Source: Balneolaceae bacterium
GTDB taxonomy: Bacteria; Bacteroidota; Rhodothermia; Balneolales; Balneolaceae
Direction: 5' to 3'
Assembly: GCA_017640665.1 (NCBI GenBank)
Contig: JAEPQE010000001.1
Coordinates: 1,443,262-1,507,261, forward strand
Length of the DNA: 64,000 bases
Both the position numbers and the translations under genes were made by a program. Below, piece by piece: positions 44,053 to 52,775 of this stretch (its first letter is position 1; each line of letters starts with the position of its first letter). Under the pieces are notes generated by a model that did no database searches, was not told the origin of the DNA, and saw only the letters and a list, made by a program, of their open reading frames with translations.

Positions 44053-44093
44053 CACTAAAACACAAATACGTTTAGTGATTTTGTGCTTTAGTG
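44053..44093 (+). terminator. Terminator-like hairpin downstream of aspS
   Basis: CACTAAAACACAAA (44053-44066) pairs with TTTGTGCTTTAGTG (44080-44093) with one G-U pair. No long T run follows, so it could also be a dispersed repeat hairpin of the CACTAAA type. Confidence 0.5.
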
Positions 44094-44116
44094 GCAGATA
44101 TTAGTTAGCATTATTT

Positions 44117-44824
44117 ATGAAAACAGCAGGTATTGACGGTTGTAAACTAGGTTGGATTCTCATCAGCTTTGATAAGAATGAGGAGAAATACCAGGTTATC
44201 GAAACAGAAGAAGATTTAAAAACTGCTTTTGCATTATACGACCGGATCTTTATCGATATGCCTATCGGTCTGGAAGATGAAGAATATACCCGGGAGTGCG
44301 ATGCATTGTTGAGAAAAGAGCTGGGAGGAGAGTACGCGTCCAGTGTATTTACTCCACCGATCCGTCCTGCGCTTGATGCTCCGAGTTATGTAGAGGCTAA
44401 TATGATCAGTTTTGAATGGACAGAGAAAAAGCTTTCGCTACAGGCATGGAACATCACCCCAAAAATAAAAATGCTGGACCGGTTGTTAAGAGAGAATGAA
44501 GAGCTCAAAGAGAAAGTATTGGAGAGTCACCCTGAACTTTTGTTTCAAAAGCTGAACGATGGGATGATCTTTCAGAAGAAGAACCTGAAAAAAGGAATCA
44601 GGCATCGTTTAGGGCTTATAAAAGAAGAAGAACCCATCGCGGATGATTTCTTCCGGGACATAAAAGAAGAATGGCGAAGAAGTGACGTGGGTGAAGATGA
44701 TATCGTGGATGCAATGGTAATGGCCTATTACGCTAAGAAATCTCAAACCGATGGCATCCGAACTATTCCAACAGAAGTGAGCTACGACTCTGAAGGCCTG
44801 CCCAAAGCGATACACTTGGTTTAA
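44117..44824 (+). CDS. DUF429 domain protein (RNase H-like fold)
   Basis: 235 residues. DUF429 signature: MKTAGIDGCKLGWILISFDK at the start, then FIDMPIGLEDEEYTRECDAL, SSVFTPPIRPALDA, ESHPELLFQKLNDG and DDIVDAMVMAYYAKK. The Asp at IDG, the Asp at IDMPIG and the acidic pair DDIVDA fit the predicted metal-dependent RNase H-like active site. The family's substrate is not known. It is transcribed alone. Confidence 0.85.
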   Translation: MKTAGIDGCKLGWILISFDKNEEKYQVIETEEDLKTAFALYDRIFIDMPIGLEDEEYTRECDALLRKELGGEYASSVFTPPIRPALDAPSYVEANMISFEWTEKKLSLQAWNITPKIKMLDRLLRENEELKEKVLESHPELLFQKLNDGMIFQKKNLKKGIRHRLGLIKEEEPIADDFFRDIKEEWRRSDVGEDDIVDAMVMAYYAKKSQTDGIRTIPTEVSYDSEGLPKAIHLV

Positions 44825-44826
44825 AC

Positions 44827-44870
44827 ATTGAACAAGGAACGTAGAACATCAAACTTCGAAGTTCATAGTT
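44827..44870. repeat. Dispersed intergenic repeat fragment, GAACAAGGAACGT type
   Basis: A TTGAACAAGGAACGTAGAAC motif followed by CATCAAACTTCGAAGTTC. From general experience, short sequences of this form recur in intergenic regions of Bacteroidota and relatives. Only one copy is in this window, so this is recognition rather than proof. Confidence 0.4.
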
Positions 44871-45048
44871 CTCTGATCGATGCTCAACTGTTCTTATAGT
44901 GTTAACAAATCGCTAAGATAGATTCTTTGTATAGTCTCAGGAACGATTTTGGGGTTTAGATTGATTATTTTAGTGCAGTTAAATAATTGTCGTTCAACGA
45001 GTAACATTTGGATTGAGCGATAGAACAATCAATTTAAAAGAGGAAAAT

Positions 45049-45651
45049 ATGGCTTATTCACTACCTGATCTCCCATATGCTTATGACGCTTTAGAACCAC
45101 ATTTTGACGCGCGTACGATGGAGATTCACCATACGAAACACCATCAGGGATACACTAACAAAGTAAACGCAGCCTTAGAAGGAACCGAATTTGAAGGAAA
45201 AGATATAGAAGATGTGCTTTCAAATATTGATGCGCTTCCAGCTGACAAGCAACAAGCTGTAATCAACAACGGTGGTGGATTTGCAAATCACTCTCTATTC
45301 TGGAGTGTTCTTTCACCAAAAGGCGGTGGAAGTCCATCAGGTGATCTTGCAGCTGCAATTGATAAAGCGTTTGGCAGCTTTGATGCTTTCAAAGACGAAT
45401 TCAGCACAGCGGCAGGAACCAGATTCGGCTCAGGCTGGGCTTGGTTAGTGGTTGACAATGGCGATCTTAAAGTAATTTCAACTGCAAACCAAGATAGTCC
45501 GATTATGAACGGATTAACTCCAATTCTAGGATTGGATGTTTGGGAGCACGCATATTACCTGAACTATCAAAATCGACGCCCCGATTACGTTTCAGCTTTC
45601 TGGAATGTAGTAAACTGGGATGCGGTAGCAGAGAACTACGGTAACGCGTAA
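45049..45651 (+). CDS. sodA: Superoxide dismutase, Mn type
   Basis: 200 residues from the ATG at 45049, preceded by AAAGAGGAAAAT. A GTG/TTG upstream at 45013 would add a non-conserved 12-residue leader. Metal ligands: His27 ([12 protein letters not shown]), the His of NHSLFW, and Asp/His of [10 protein letters not shown]. Metal preference follows family rules. A Gly is present at [10 protein letters not shown], and the outer-sphere Gln is in TANQDSP, as in MnSOD, not the FeSOD arrangement. The enzyme removes superoxide in the cytoplasm. A bacilliredoxin follows after a strong terminator. Confidence 0.95.
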   Translation: MAYSLPDLPYAYDALEPHFDARTMEIHHTKHHQGYTNKVNAALEGTEFEGKDIEDVLSNIDALPADKQQAVINNGGGFANHSLFWSVLSPKGGGSPSGDLAAAIDKAFGSFDAFKDEFSTAAGTRFGSGWAWLVVDNGDLKVISTANQDSPIMNGLTPILGLDVWEHAYYLNYQNRRPDYVSAFWNVVNWDAVAENYGNA

Positions 45652-45675
45652 CTTTTGACCAACGACCTTGGACAG

Positions 45676-45707
45676 CCGACGAAAGACTTTCTTTCGTCGG
45701 TTTTTTT
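45676..45707 (+). terminator. Rho-independent terminator of sodA
   Basis: CCGACGAAAG (45676-45685) and CTTTCGTCGG (45691-45700) form a perfect 10-bp stem, loop ACTTT, followed by T7. Confidence 0.95.
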
Positions 45708-45883
45708 ATTATCATTAGTCTTAGGTCAATGGCATTTCGTCTTTAACTGCCTCCCCTAATTTGAGTCAAATTCTCAGTTACGATACAGAGCTTTCCTTCT
45801 TTGATAAGGAGGGGATAGAAGGTAGGTCGATTAAGGGCAATTATTTACTTAAATTATTATTGAATTAAACCTGGAGAAAAATT

Positions 45884-46339
45884 ATGCAATTTGGATTTGG
45901 AATGGGCCCGGATACTTCGTGGATGAGGGAGGAGCTCACCAAATACGGAGTTGAGGAGCTAAAAACAACGGAAGATGTAGATCGTGCGATGAAAGAATAT
46001 AAAGGCACGATGCTAATGGCAATTAACTCGGTGTGCGGTTGTGCTGCAGGAAATGCACGTCCTGGATTAGGGATCGCTCTTGAGAATTCTGAGGCGAAAC
46101 CGGATCACATGGTTACTGTATTTGCAGGTCAGGATAAAGAAGCAACGGCGCATGCCCGTGCGTATTTCAGCGAATTTCCGCCTTCTTCACCTTCATTCGC
46201 TTATTTTGTGGATGGAGAAATCAAAGCAATGATTCCCCGTCACAGGATCGAGGGAAGAACCAGTCAGGATGTAGCTGCTGACTTAAAAATGGTATTTGAA
46301 GCCTTCGCAAATAAAGAAAGTGAAGCTGAAGAAAAATAA
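45884..46339 (+). CDS. Bacilliredoxin (BrxA/BrxB family)
   Basis: 151 residues with the thioredoxin-like fold of the YphP/YqiW family (DUF1094). The active-site motif is Cys51-Gly-Cys53 (AINSVCGCAAGNARPG), as in Bacillus BrxA/B. The C-terminal half has TVFAGQDKEATAHARAYFSE and PPSSPSFAYFVDGE. Family knowledge: these proteins remove bacillithiol from oxidised proteins (de-bacillithiolation). Whether this organism makes bacillithiol cannot be seen here, so the thiol partner is uncertain. It has an own terminator and lies 232 bp after sodA. Confidence 0.9.
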   Translation: MQFGFGMGPDTSWMREELTKYGVEELKTTEDVDRAMKEYKGTMLMAINSVCGCAAGNARPGLGIALENSEAKPDHMVTVFAGQDKEATAHARAYFSEFPPSSPSFAYFVDGEIKAMIPRHRIEGRTSQDVAADLKMVFEAFANKESEAEEK

Positions 46340-46364
46340 AATTATTCTAAAGTTACTTTAATAA

Positions 46365-46396
46365 AAACCCGCTACATTCGTGTAGCGGGTTTTTTT
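46365..46396 (+). terminator. Rho-independent terminator after the bacilliredoxin gene
   Basis: AAACCCGCTACA and TGTAGCGGGTTT form a perfect 12-bp stem capped by a stable TTCG tetraloop, followed by more T. Confidence 0.95.
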
Positions 46397-46430
46397 ATGC
46401 TTAAGGGTCCCAATAAATTACAGGACTTTT

Positions 46431-46814
46431 ATGGAACAAATATCAAAGAAGGCTATTATTGTTGAGGATAATCTCATCCTTTCAATTCTCTATGAGAACA
46501 TGATGAAAGAGATGGTATTTAAAACCGTTGGAGAAATTCGGGATGGAGAAACAGCGGTTAAATTGATCCGAAAGTACGCTCCCGACGTAATAATAATGGA
46601 TATTATGCTGGAAGGAGATATGGACGGCATTCAGGCAGCTCATCAGATTCGTGATTTTACTACCGTTCCGATTTTATTTATTACCGGAAATTCAGGAAAT
46701 GAACATGTGGAAAGGGCTAAAAAAGTATCAAATTCAAAATTCCTTGTAAAACCGATTTCAGAACAGAAACTAAAAGATGCCGTTAATGAAATGGTGGATA
46801 ATCAGGTTGCATGA
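46431..46814 (+). CDS. Receiver-only response regulator
   Basis: 127 residues, a single CheY-like domain with no output domain. Conserved residues are present: Glu12/Asp13 (VEDNLILS), phospho-acceptor Asp57 (PDVIIMDIML), the switch Thr (ILFITGNSG), and Lys (KFLVKPIS). It should be phosphorylatable, unlike the regulator at 40861. Single-domain regulators relay to a partner protein or phosphotransferase. No kinase is adjacent; the orphan kinase at 24756 is a candidate only by exclusion. Its stop abuts the convergent mscS stop, with 0 bp between. Confidence 0.88.
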   Translation: MEQISKKAIIVEDNLILSILYENMMKEMVFKTVGEIRDGETAVKLIRKYAPDVIIMDIMLEGDMDGIQAAHQIRDFTTVPILFITGNSGNEHVERAKKVSNSKFLVKPISEQKLKDAVNEMVDNQVA

Positions 46815-48500
46815 TTATTTGCCAGCTCCAAAGTCTACTTCTTTTCCATCTTTGAATATTCTTAATCCATCCGGGTTTCCTTTATTTCCACCGGGACCAA
46901 AAGCTTGTACACCGGTTGCCAGCTCATCTTCCGTTCGGGATTGCCCAACTTCTCTGGGCTGATCTTTAAAGAAAGAATCTACATGAAGCGTTTGTGTTGG
47001 GAAGGCGAACTCTACACCAACCTCTTTAGCGAGACGAAGGATCTCTAAAAAGAAATTATGCCGCTGTTGAAGTTCCGTACTCCAGTCAGGCACATCAAAG
47101 AATACATAAATAAGCACATCCAAAGAGTGGGCACCAAAAGAATTGAAATGTACTTCGTAAAAATCCTGCCGGAAATGTTTATTCGCTTTGATAATGCCTT
47201 TTATGCCCTCTACAAAGGCTTCCATTTGTTCAGGAGAAGTAGAATAGGTCAAGTTGAGAACAGTTCTCAATCTGCGATATTCGCGCATTCCATAGTTGTC
47301 GATATCGGTAGTAGCAACCTGGGAGTTTGGAACAGAAACCAAAGAATTATAAAACGTACGAACTCTTGTGGTTCGGAAACCTACTTCTTCAACTACACCT
47401 TCCACATTACCTACTTTAATCCAGTCCCCGATTTTAAAGGGGCGGTCTGCAAAAATGGTAATTGATCCGAAGAAGTTAGCGAGCGTATCTTTCGCAGCAA
47501 GGGCAACAGCAAGACCTCCAATTCCAAGTCCGGCAATTAAGGAAGCAACATTATATCCGTTATTTTGAAGGATCAGGATTACTCCCATTACTACAATAAA
47601 GAAACGCAGTGTTTTGCGGATGAGTGGTACAAGTTGATCATCCAGCTTATTTTCTGTTTTTGAAGTGATGACGCTCAAATACTTTGCAAACACATCAGCC
47701 AAATTATAGAATAGCCATACAAATCCTGCAGAAATTGTGATCTCTAGGATGGTGGACAGGTAAAGGTTTACAGTAACCGAAAGCTGGAGGTTTGTATAGC
47801 TTACAAGAAAGAATGTCATTAAGAAGATGAAGCCCGCAGGACGTTCAACGCCATCCAATAAATCATCATCCCAGCTAAAACGAGTCTTCTTTGTTATTCT
47901 TCTTATATAGTTGTCGAGAATGAATTCAAACACTTTTCTTAGTACAATTCCAAGCAGCAGCCATATAAATACAGCGAGGTATTGCCAGACTTCAACACCT
48001 AACCACTCGTGTTTTGTCCATTCGGGGAGTTGATCAAGAAGTGCTTCTACTATCCCTGAAAAAGTGGCTTGGTACAAGTCCGGAATTTGCTGGATGGTAG
48101 CGGAAGAGAATACCCATTGATTATTTTGCCTTATCAGATAGACTTCGGGGAGCTCTTCAAATAAAATATACTGATGGAGACCGGAAAGGCTGTCTGTGTG
48201 ACTAGGATTATTCGGCACATCCTCATACACAACTAATAAGCCTCGTGCATCAAGTATCTTTCTCAGTTCTGTGGCCAGTTCTACTTTTTCATCTTTGGAT
48301 TCATCAGAAAGCTTAAAAGGTAGAATTACCCGGTCCAGGTTTTGATGCCCTTGTTGCTGCCAGTGCAAGAATGTATGAACGGCTCTTCTAGGGTTAGATA
48401 AATATCCATTCTGATCTGAACCTTCTCCAACCTGAAACCCAAATAGTTGAGTCGGTAAGGCGATTAACAAACCCAAAAAAATAATTCTGCACTTTTTCAT
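46815..48500 (-). CDS. Mechanosensitive channel, MscS family
   Basis: 561 residues from the ATG at 48500, where MKKCRIIFLGLLIALPTQLF is a signal peptide. A frame opening 12 codons earlier gives a poorer start. A ~130-residue periplasmic domain precedes four or five helices. The pore helix and MscS core are clear: LIAGLGIGGLAVALAAKDTL, FFGSITIFADRPFKIGDW, then VGFRTTRVRTFYNSLVSVPN and the beta/C-terminal domain. The channel opens on hypo-osmotic shock. The extra N-terminal domain places it among larger MscS homologues rather than small MscS. Confidence 0.9.
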   Translation of the reverse strand: MKKCRIIFLGLLIALPTQLFGFQVGEGSDQNGYLSNPRRAVHTFLHWQQQGHQNLDRVILPFKLSDESKDEKVELATELRKILDARGLLVVYEDVPNNPSHTDSLSGLHQYILFEELPEVYLIRQNNQWVFSSATIQQIPDLYQATFSGIVEALLDQLPEWTKHEWLGVEVWQYLAVFIWLLLGIVLRKVFEFILDNYIRRITKKTRFSWDDDLLDGVERPAGFIFLMTFFLVSYTNLQLSVTVNLYLSTILEITISAGFVWLFYNLADVFAKYLSVITSKTENKLDDQLVPLIRKTLRFFIVVMGVILILQNNGYNVASLIAGLGIGGLAVALAAKDTLANFFGSITIFADRPFKIGDWIKVGNVEGVVEEVGFRTTRVRTFYNSLVSVPNSQVATTDIDNYGMREYRRLRTVLNLTYSTSPEQMEAFVEGIKGIIKANKHFRQDFYEVHFNSFGAHSLDVLIYVFFDVPDWSTELQQRHNFFLEILRLAKEVGVEFAFPTQTLHVDSFFKDQPREVGQSRTEDELATGVQAFGPGGNKGNPDGLRIFKDGKEVDFGAGK

Positions 48501-48587
48501 GAAGTTATACCATCCAAATTCAATTTTGAGTACCAAAGGTAAGGAAAGCGCAGCTAGGAGGAAAAGAGAGTAGCCTAAAATAATAGG

Positions 48588-49634
48588 TCAATTTAATTCC
48601 AGCCTGCTTTCCAAATATGGGATGATATGATCTTCGAGTAAGACAAATACAGGGCGTTTGTAGGTTCTCCTGCGGCTTGCATTGGTAACGGAGGAGGTCA
48701 TAACAACAACAGCATCAAGTTCCGGGATCATCATGATATATTGGCCGCCATGCCCCCACGCAAAAAGGGTGGTGTATTTTCCTGTACGCTTATTCCACCA
48801 CTGGTAACCGTAGCCATAAGGATTATAATTGCTGTAGGTATAAGTTTTGAAGGAGTCAATAATCCAATCCATCGAGATAATTTGCTCTCCCTCCCAAACG
48901 CCTTTATCAATAAGCATTTGACCAATTTTCAGCATGTCAGATGGTTTCAGCGCAAGATTATTTCCACCCATATAATATCCTTGTGGGTCACGGTCCCAGC
49001 CACCAACGGTGACATCAAGAGGAGCAAATAAAAACTTTTCGGCAAAAGCTTTGGTACTCATTCCTGCCGCTTTAGTAATAATTACGGAAAGGAGATGCGA
49101 AGTCCCGGTGCTATATACCATCCGGCCATCAATTTGAGAAACAAAATCCTGATCGAGAGCATATTCGACCCAATTATCGCTCATTACCCAGGCTCCGTAA
49201 TTTCCTGAACTGGTAGAGCGTAACCCGGTTTGCATGCTCAATAGATTGCGAACAGTGATTTGTTCTTTTTTTGGATCGGGGTTTTCTTCAAAATATTCGG
49301 GGAAGTAAGTACTGATAGGTTCATCAACAGATGGTATAAACCCTTCTTCGATAGCGATACCAACTAGAAGGCCAATAATACTTTTCGAAGCAGACTTAAT
49401 ATTGAAAGCCCGATTTGGAGAGCGCCCATTAAAGAAAGACTCCCCAAGCAGTTCTCCATGCTGTTGGATAAGCAGGCTTCTTAAAGATGATATCTCATCC
49501 GCTTTCTCAAAAATCTCAGAAAGTTCATCTTTCTCTTCTGATAACGGTTGAGCGATTGCAGAAGTTGAAGCAATCAGGAGCGTAATCAAAAGAATAAGGA
49601 GTCTATTCTTCTTTAACAGAGTCGGAGTCTTCAC
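48588..49634 (-). CDS. Serine hydrolase, class C beta-lactamase family
   Basis: About 348 residues from the GTG at 49634. An ATG at 49676 or a frame from 49715 are alternatives, all overlapping the neighbouring 96-residue gene. The signal peptide LLILLITLLIASTSAIAQ is best served by the later starts. The active-site motif S-A-S-K lies in NIKSASKSIIGLLVGIAIEE; the Tyr motif region is GRMVYSTGTSHLLSV. HGGQY replaces KTG (WGHGGQYIMMI). It is a paralogue of the hydrolase at 21241-22260, and the two have the same KSI(I/V)GLLxGIAI stretch. It is likely periplasmic; the substrate is unknown. Confidence 0.83.
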   Translation of the reverse strand: MKTPTLLKKNRLLILLITLLIASTSAIAQPLSEEKDELSEIFEKADEISSLRSLLIQQHGELLGESFFNGRSPNRAFNIKSASKSIIGLLVGIAIEEGFIPSVDEPISTYFPEYFEENPDPKKEQITVRNLLSMQTGLRSTSSGNYGAWVMSDNWVEYALDQDFVSQIDGRMVYSTGTSHLLSVIITKAAGMSTKAFAEKFLFAPLDVTVGGWDRDPQGYYMGGNNLALKPSDMLKIGQMLIDKGVWEGEQIISMDWIIDSFKTYTYSNYNPYGYGYQWWNKRTGKYTTLFAWGHGGQYIMMIPELDAVVVMTSSVTNASRRRTYKRPVFVLLEDHIIPYLESRLELN

Positions 49635-49893
49635 CGGAATTTTTATGTCGAAAAGTAACCGGAATACTGCCTTCATAGGGTGTGCCGATGTGATAAAGTT
49701 CCCATTCTGAATCATAGTTTAAAATGCGATATCTGAGTAAAGAGACCAAATTTTCGGAACTACCGTTTTCGTCATCCCATTCAAAAGTCTCTACCCGGAA
49801 ACGAAGATTGCGCTTTTCTCCGTTCACATATACATCAAGATTGGCGACTTTATCTACATTTGGGATCGTAAATTGTACACGTACATTATGCAT
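49603..49893 (-). CDS. Small protein of unknown function (96 aa)
   Basis: 96 residues, MHNVRVQFTIPNVDKVANLD then VYVNGEKRNLRFRVETFEWD, with a second half RILNYDSEWELYHIGTPYEG and an acidic tail NSGEDSDSVKEE. The secondary structure looks all-beta. No signal peptide or membrane segment. It overlaps the following serine hydrolase by about 30 bp in another frame, which supports a translated, coupled gene. No family is recognised. Confidence 0.6.
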   Translation of the reverse strand: MHNVRVQFTIPNVDKVANLDVYVNGEKRNLRFRVETFEWDDENGSSENLVSLLRYRILNYDSEWELYHIGTPYEGSIPVTFRHKNSGEDSDSVKEE

Positions 49894-50038
49894 AGTTGCG
49901 TGGGTTTAGTTAAATCTGAGATCTAAACGTCAACAATCGTACCAAAGTTGCAAGGTGCTTGATTTCAAGCGTTAATTGATCATAAAAGCCTGAAAAGTGT
50001 TCGGAAATAAACAATAAGTGTTCGTTTTTGGACGGTTT

Positions 50039-50065
50039 CATTAGCCATTAGCCATTAGCCATTAG
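50039..50065. repeat. 7-bp tandem repeat CATTAGC
   Basis: Nearly four perfect copies of CATTAGC in the gap before the permease block (right side of the serine hydrolase region). Low-complexity repeats of this kind vary in copy number and are common in intergenic DNA. Confidence 0.75.
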
Positions 50066-50108
50066 TTACACACATTAATAGTTAATGGCTTGAAACTAAT
50101 AGCTAAAT

Positions 50109-52766
50109 TCACTCACTCTTTAAACTTTTGACAGGATTCATTAGAGCCGCCTTTATTGATTTGTAACTCATCGTTAACCAAGCTATTCCAAGGGCGATTA
50201 ATCCGGAGATCAGATAAACGAAAAGGTTTACATCAATCTGATAAGCAAAGTTTTGCATCCAGTTTTGCATTAGATACCAGGTAGCCGGCCATGCAATCAG
50301 GTTGGCTATCGCGACAAGGAAAATAAATTTTTTTGAGAGTAAAAAAGCAATCTGAAGAACGGATGCTCCCAACACTTTTCGAATGCCAATCTCTTTTGTA
50401 CGTTGAAGTATGAAGTAACTAATAAGACCATATAATCCAAGGCACGCGATCAGGATGGTTAGAATCGTGAATGCGGTAACCAGTTTGAAAAACCGTTGAT
50501 CAGCCTGATACATCTCATCCAGGTGTTCATCTAGAAAGCGGAAATGGAAAGGAAAGTCGGGGACTGCTTCCTGCCAGGTTTGTTCTAAGGAGGTAAGGAT
50601 AGTGTTGGCATTCCCCGGACGAACCCGTACAAATAAATTTTCCATATTGGTGGGGGGGATATACATTACCAAAGGTTGTATTTCCCGGTGTAATGAAGCA
50701 AAATTGAAATTCCTTGTTACACCAATAATCTGACCTTCTGTGATTTGATCGACCTGGATGTGTTTACCGATTGGATCATCCCAGCCAAATACTGCAGCCG
50801 CAGCCTCATTTAATATAATTCCGCTTGTGGCGTCTGTTGAATAGGATTCATTGAACCCTCGTCCTTTAATAAATTCAATCCCCATGGTTTCAAAATAGCC
50901 GAAGTGGGCACCATAGATATTCATAGGATAGCCTTCTTCATCTTCTGCATCCCGAGAGAAGATGGGGACACTCCCGTTATCACCGTCCAGTAACCCACCG
51001 CCCATTCCGGCGTTAATCACATTAGGGTTCGATTGAATCTGTTGTCTGATCAAATCATAACGACGAGTAAGTTCTCGTCCATCCATGTGGAGAACTACAA
51101 TCTGATCTTGTTCAAAACCTAAGTCTCTTTGTTGGATAAATTGAATTTGCTCTCGAATAATAAAACTGCCGGTTATTAAAAGTATGGCAATAGAAAACTG
51201 AGCAACAACTAATACTGTTCGAATATCAAAGCTGGATTTCTTGCGGAAGAAATCACCCTTAAGCACTTTTGTTGGCTTGAATGAAGACATAACCAAAGCA
51301 GGATATAGGCCTGAAATTATTCCAAGTAATAAACCAATTACCAGAAAAACAGGAACTATAAATCTGAAATCCTCGATATAGATACCGAGTTCCATTCCTA
51401 ATAGTGATGAGACGAACCTTGAAAATGGTATGACAAAGATAATTGCGAGTATAACGCTTAGAAAAGCCATAAGAATTGATTCTCCAAGAAACTGCCGAAC
51501 TAAGCCAGATCTTCGTGCGCCTAGAGTCTTGCGAACCCCTACTTCTTTCCCCCGCCGTATAGATTGAGCGGTACTTAGATTCATGAAATTAAAACATGCA
51601 ATCAGAAGTAAAAAAGCGGCCACAGCCGACATCCCCAAAATATATCCCCGGTTTCCGGTTAACAGGTTCGTGCTGGCATTCTGGAGATCAGAATTGAGAT
51701 AGACTTCTGAAAGTGGTTGAAGATGGAGAATCCGGTTTTCGCCGACATCACTACCCATATTAGTAACTAAAAAGTCTTTAAATTTGGCTTCTAATTCTTC
51801 CGGCTTAGTTCCATCCCGAAGGCGCACATAAGTATAAAATGAGACCCAGCCCCAACTTTCTACTGTAACAGGATACCCGGGAGGAGCGGAGAAAGAGTGA
51901 AAGCTGATTATACAATCAAACTTCAGGTGCGTATTCTGCTGAATAGGAGCGAGAACTCCTGTAACAGTTAATGTTGTAATATTATCAAGGGTTAGCGATT
52001 TACCGATTGGGTTTTCTTCCCCGAAATATTTTTCGGCCATTTCACTTGTAAGAATCACAGAGTTGATTTCATCAAGTGCTGTATTTGCATTACCCTGTTT
52101 CAAAGGGAAATTGAACATTGTGAGAAAAGAAGAGTCGGCATAGGCCACATCATATTCATAAAACTGCATATCCTCATGCTGAATAATATTGCTGTCTACA
52201 AAACGAAACCGCACTACCTCCTCAACTTCCGGATAGGTTTCAAGTAAAGCAGGACCCATGGGTGGAGAAGTAGTTGCAAAATGCCGGGCGCCGGGTCGGT
52301 TAATCTCCTGGAATGTAAGGCGATAGATTTGATCCGGGTTTTCATGAAAGTTATCAAAAGTGAGTTCCTGCCGAACATAAGAGAAAATTACTATACAACA
52401 GATGAGAGCCATAGAAAGCCCAAAAATATTAATAAATGAATTTCCTGAGTCTCGGTAGAGGTTTCGAAAACCAATTTTCATGTAGTTTGGCAACAATGAT
52501 GGAATCCATGCTTTTTGTTGCCACGGTGGTGTTGCGGTATTCTTTATGGACCTTGTTTTGTAGAACTCAGTGCCAACAGAATTAGCCTCGCCGATCTCAT
52601 TCAGAGCCTTTAAAAAAGCTTCTTCTATTGATAGACCTTCTTTTTGGAGATGTTCAATTTCATCAAGCAGGTGAGACTCCAATTCTTCAATATCTCCGTC
52701 TTCATATCCTGGGTTTTTTCGAAGATTCAGTTTCCATTCTTTAATAGCTTTTTCTAAATCAAACAT
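50109..52766 (-). CDS. FtsX-like ABC transporter permease with cytoplasmic prefix (third of three)
   Basis: 885 residues. A ~70-residue helical prefix (MFDLEKAIKEWKLNLRKNPG, YEDGDIEELESHLLDEIEHL) precedes a membrane helix, an extracytoplasmic MacB-PCD domain, FtsX four-helix core 1 (LSTAQSIRRGKEVGVRKTLG), a second MacB-PCD domain, and FtsX core 2 (YFILQRTKEIGIRKVLGAS). Such proteins use ATP hydrolysis by a separate LolD/MacB-type ATPase to move lipoproteins, peptides or drugs, or to signal mechanically. No ATPase gene is adjacent. The prefix is shared almost identically with the two upstream paralogues, while the rest has diverged. It starts 9 bp after the middle permease ends. Confidence 0.88.
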   Translation of the reverse strand: MFDLEKAIKEWKLNLRKNPGYEDGDIEELESHLLDEIEHLQKEGLSIEEAFLKALNEIGEANSVGTEFYKTRSIKNTATPPWQQKAWIPSLLPNYMKIGFRNLYRDSGNSFINIFGLSMALICCIVIFSYVRQELTFDNFHENPDQIYRLTFQEINRPGARHFATTSPPMGPALLETYPEVEEVVRFRFVDSNIIQHEDMQFYEYDVAYADSSFLTMFNFPLKQGNANTALDEINSVILTSEMAEKYFGEENPIGKSLTLDNITTLTVTGVLAPIQQNTHLKFDCIISFHSFSAPPGYPVTVESWGWVSFYTYVRLRDGTKPEELEAKFKDFLVTNMGSDVGENRILHLQPLSEVYLNSDLQNASTNLLTGNRGYILGMSAVAAFLLLIACFNFMNLSTAQSIRRGKEVGVRKTLGARRSGLVRQFLGESILMAFLSVILAIIFVIPFSRFVSSLLGMELGIYIEDFRFIVPVFLVIGLLLGIISGLYPALVMSSFKPTKVLKGDFFRKKSSFDIRTVLVVAQFSIAILLITGSFIIREQIQFIQQRDLGFEQDQIVVLHMDGRELTRRYDLIRQQIQSNPNVINAGMGGGLLDGDNGSVPIFSRDAEDEEGYPMNIYGAHFGYFETMGIEFIKGRGFNESYSTDATSGIILNEAAAAVFGWDDPIGKHIQVDQITEGQIIGVTRNFNFASLHREIQPLVMYIPPTNMENLFVRVRPGNANTILTSLEQTWQEAVPDFPFHFRFLDEHLDEMYQADQRFFKLVTAFTILTILIACLGLYGLISYFILQRTKEIGIRKVLGASVLQIAFLLSKKFIFLVAIANLIAWPATWYLMQNWMQNFAYQIDVNLFVYLISGLIALGIAWLTMSYKSIKAALMNPVKSLKSE

Positions 52767-52775
52767 AATTTACTC

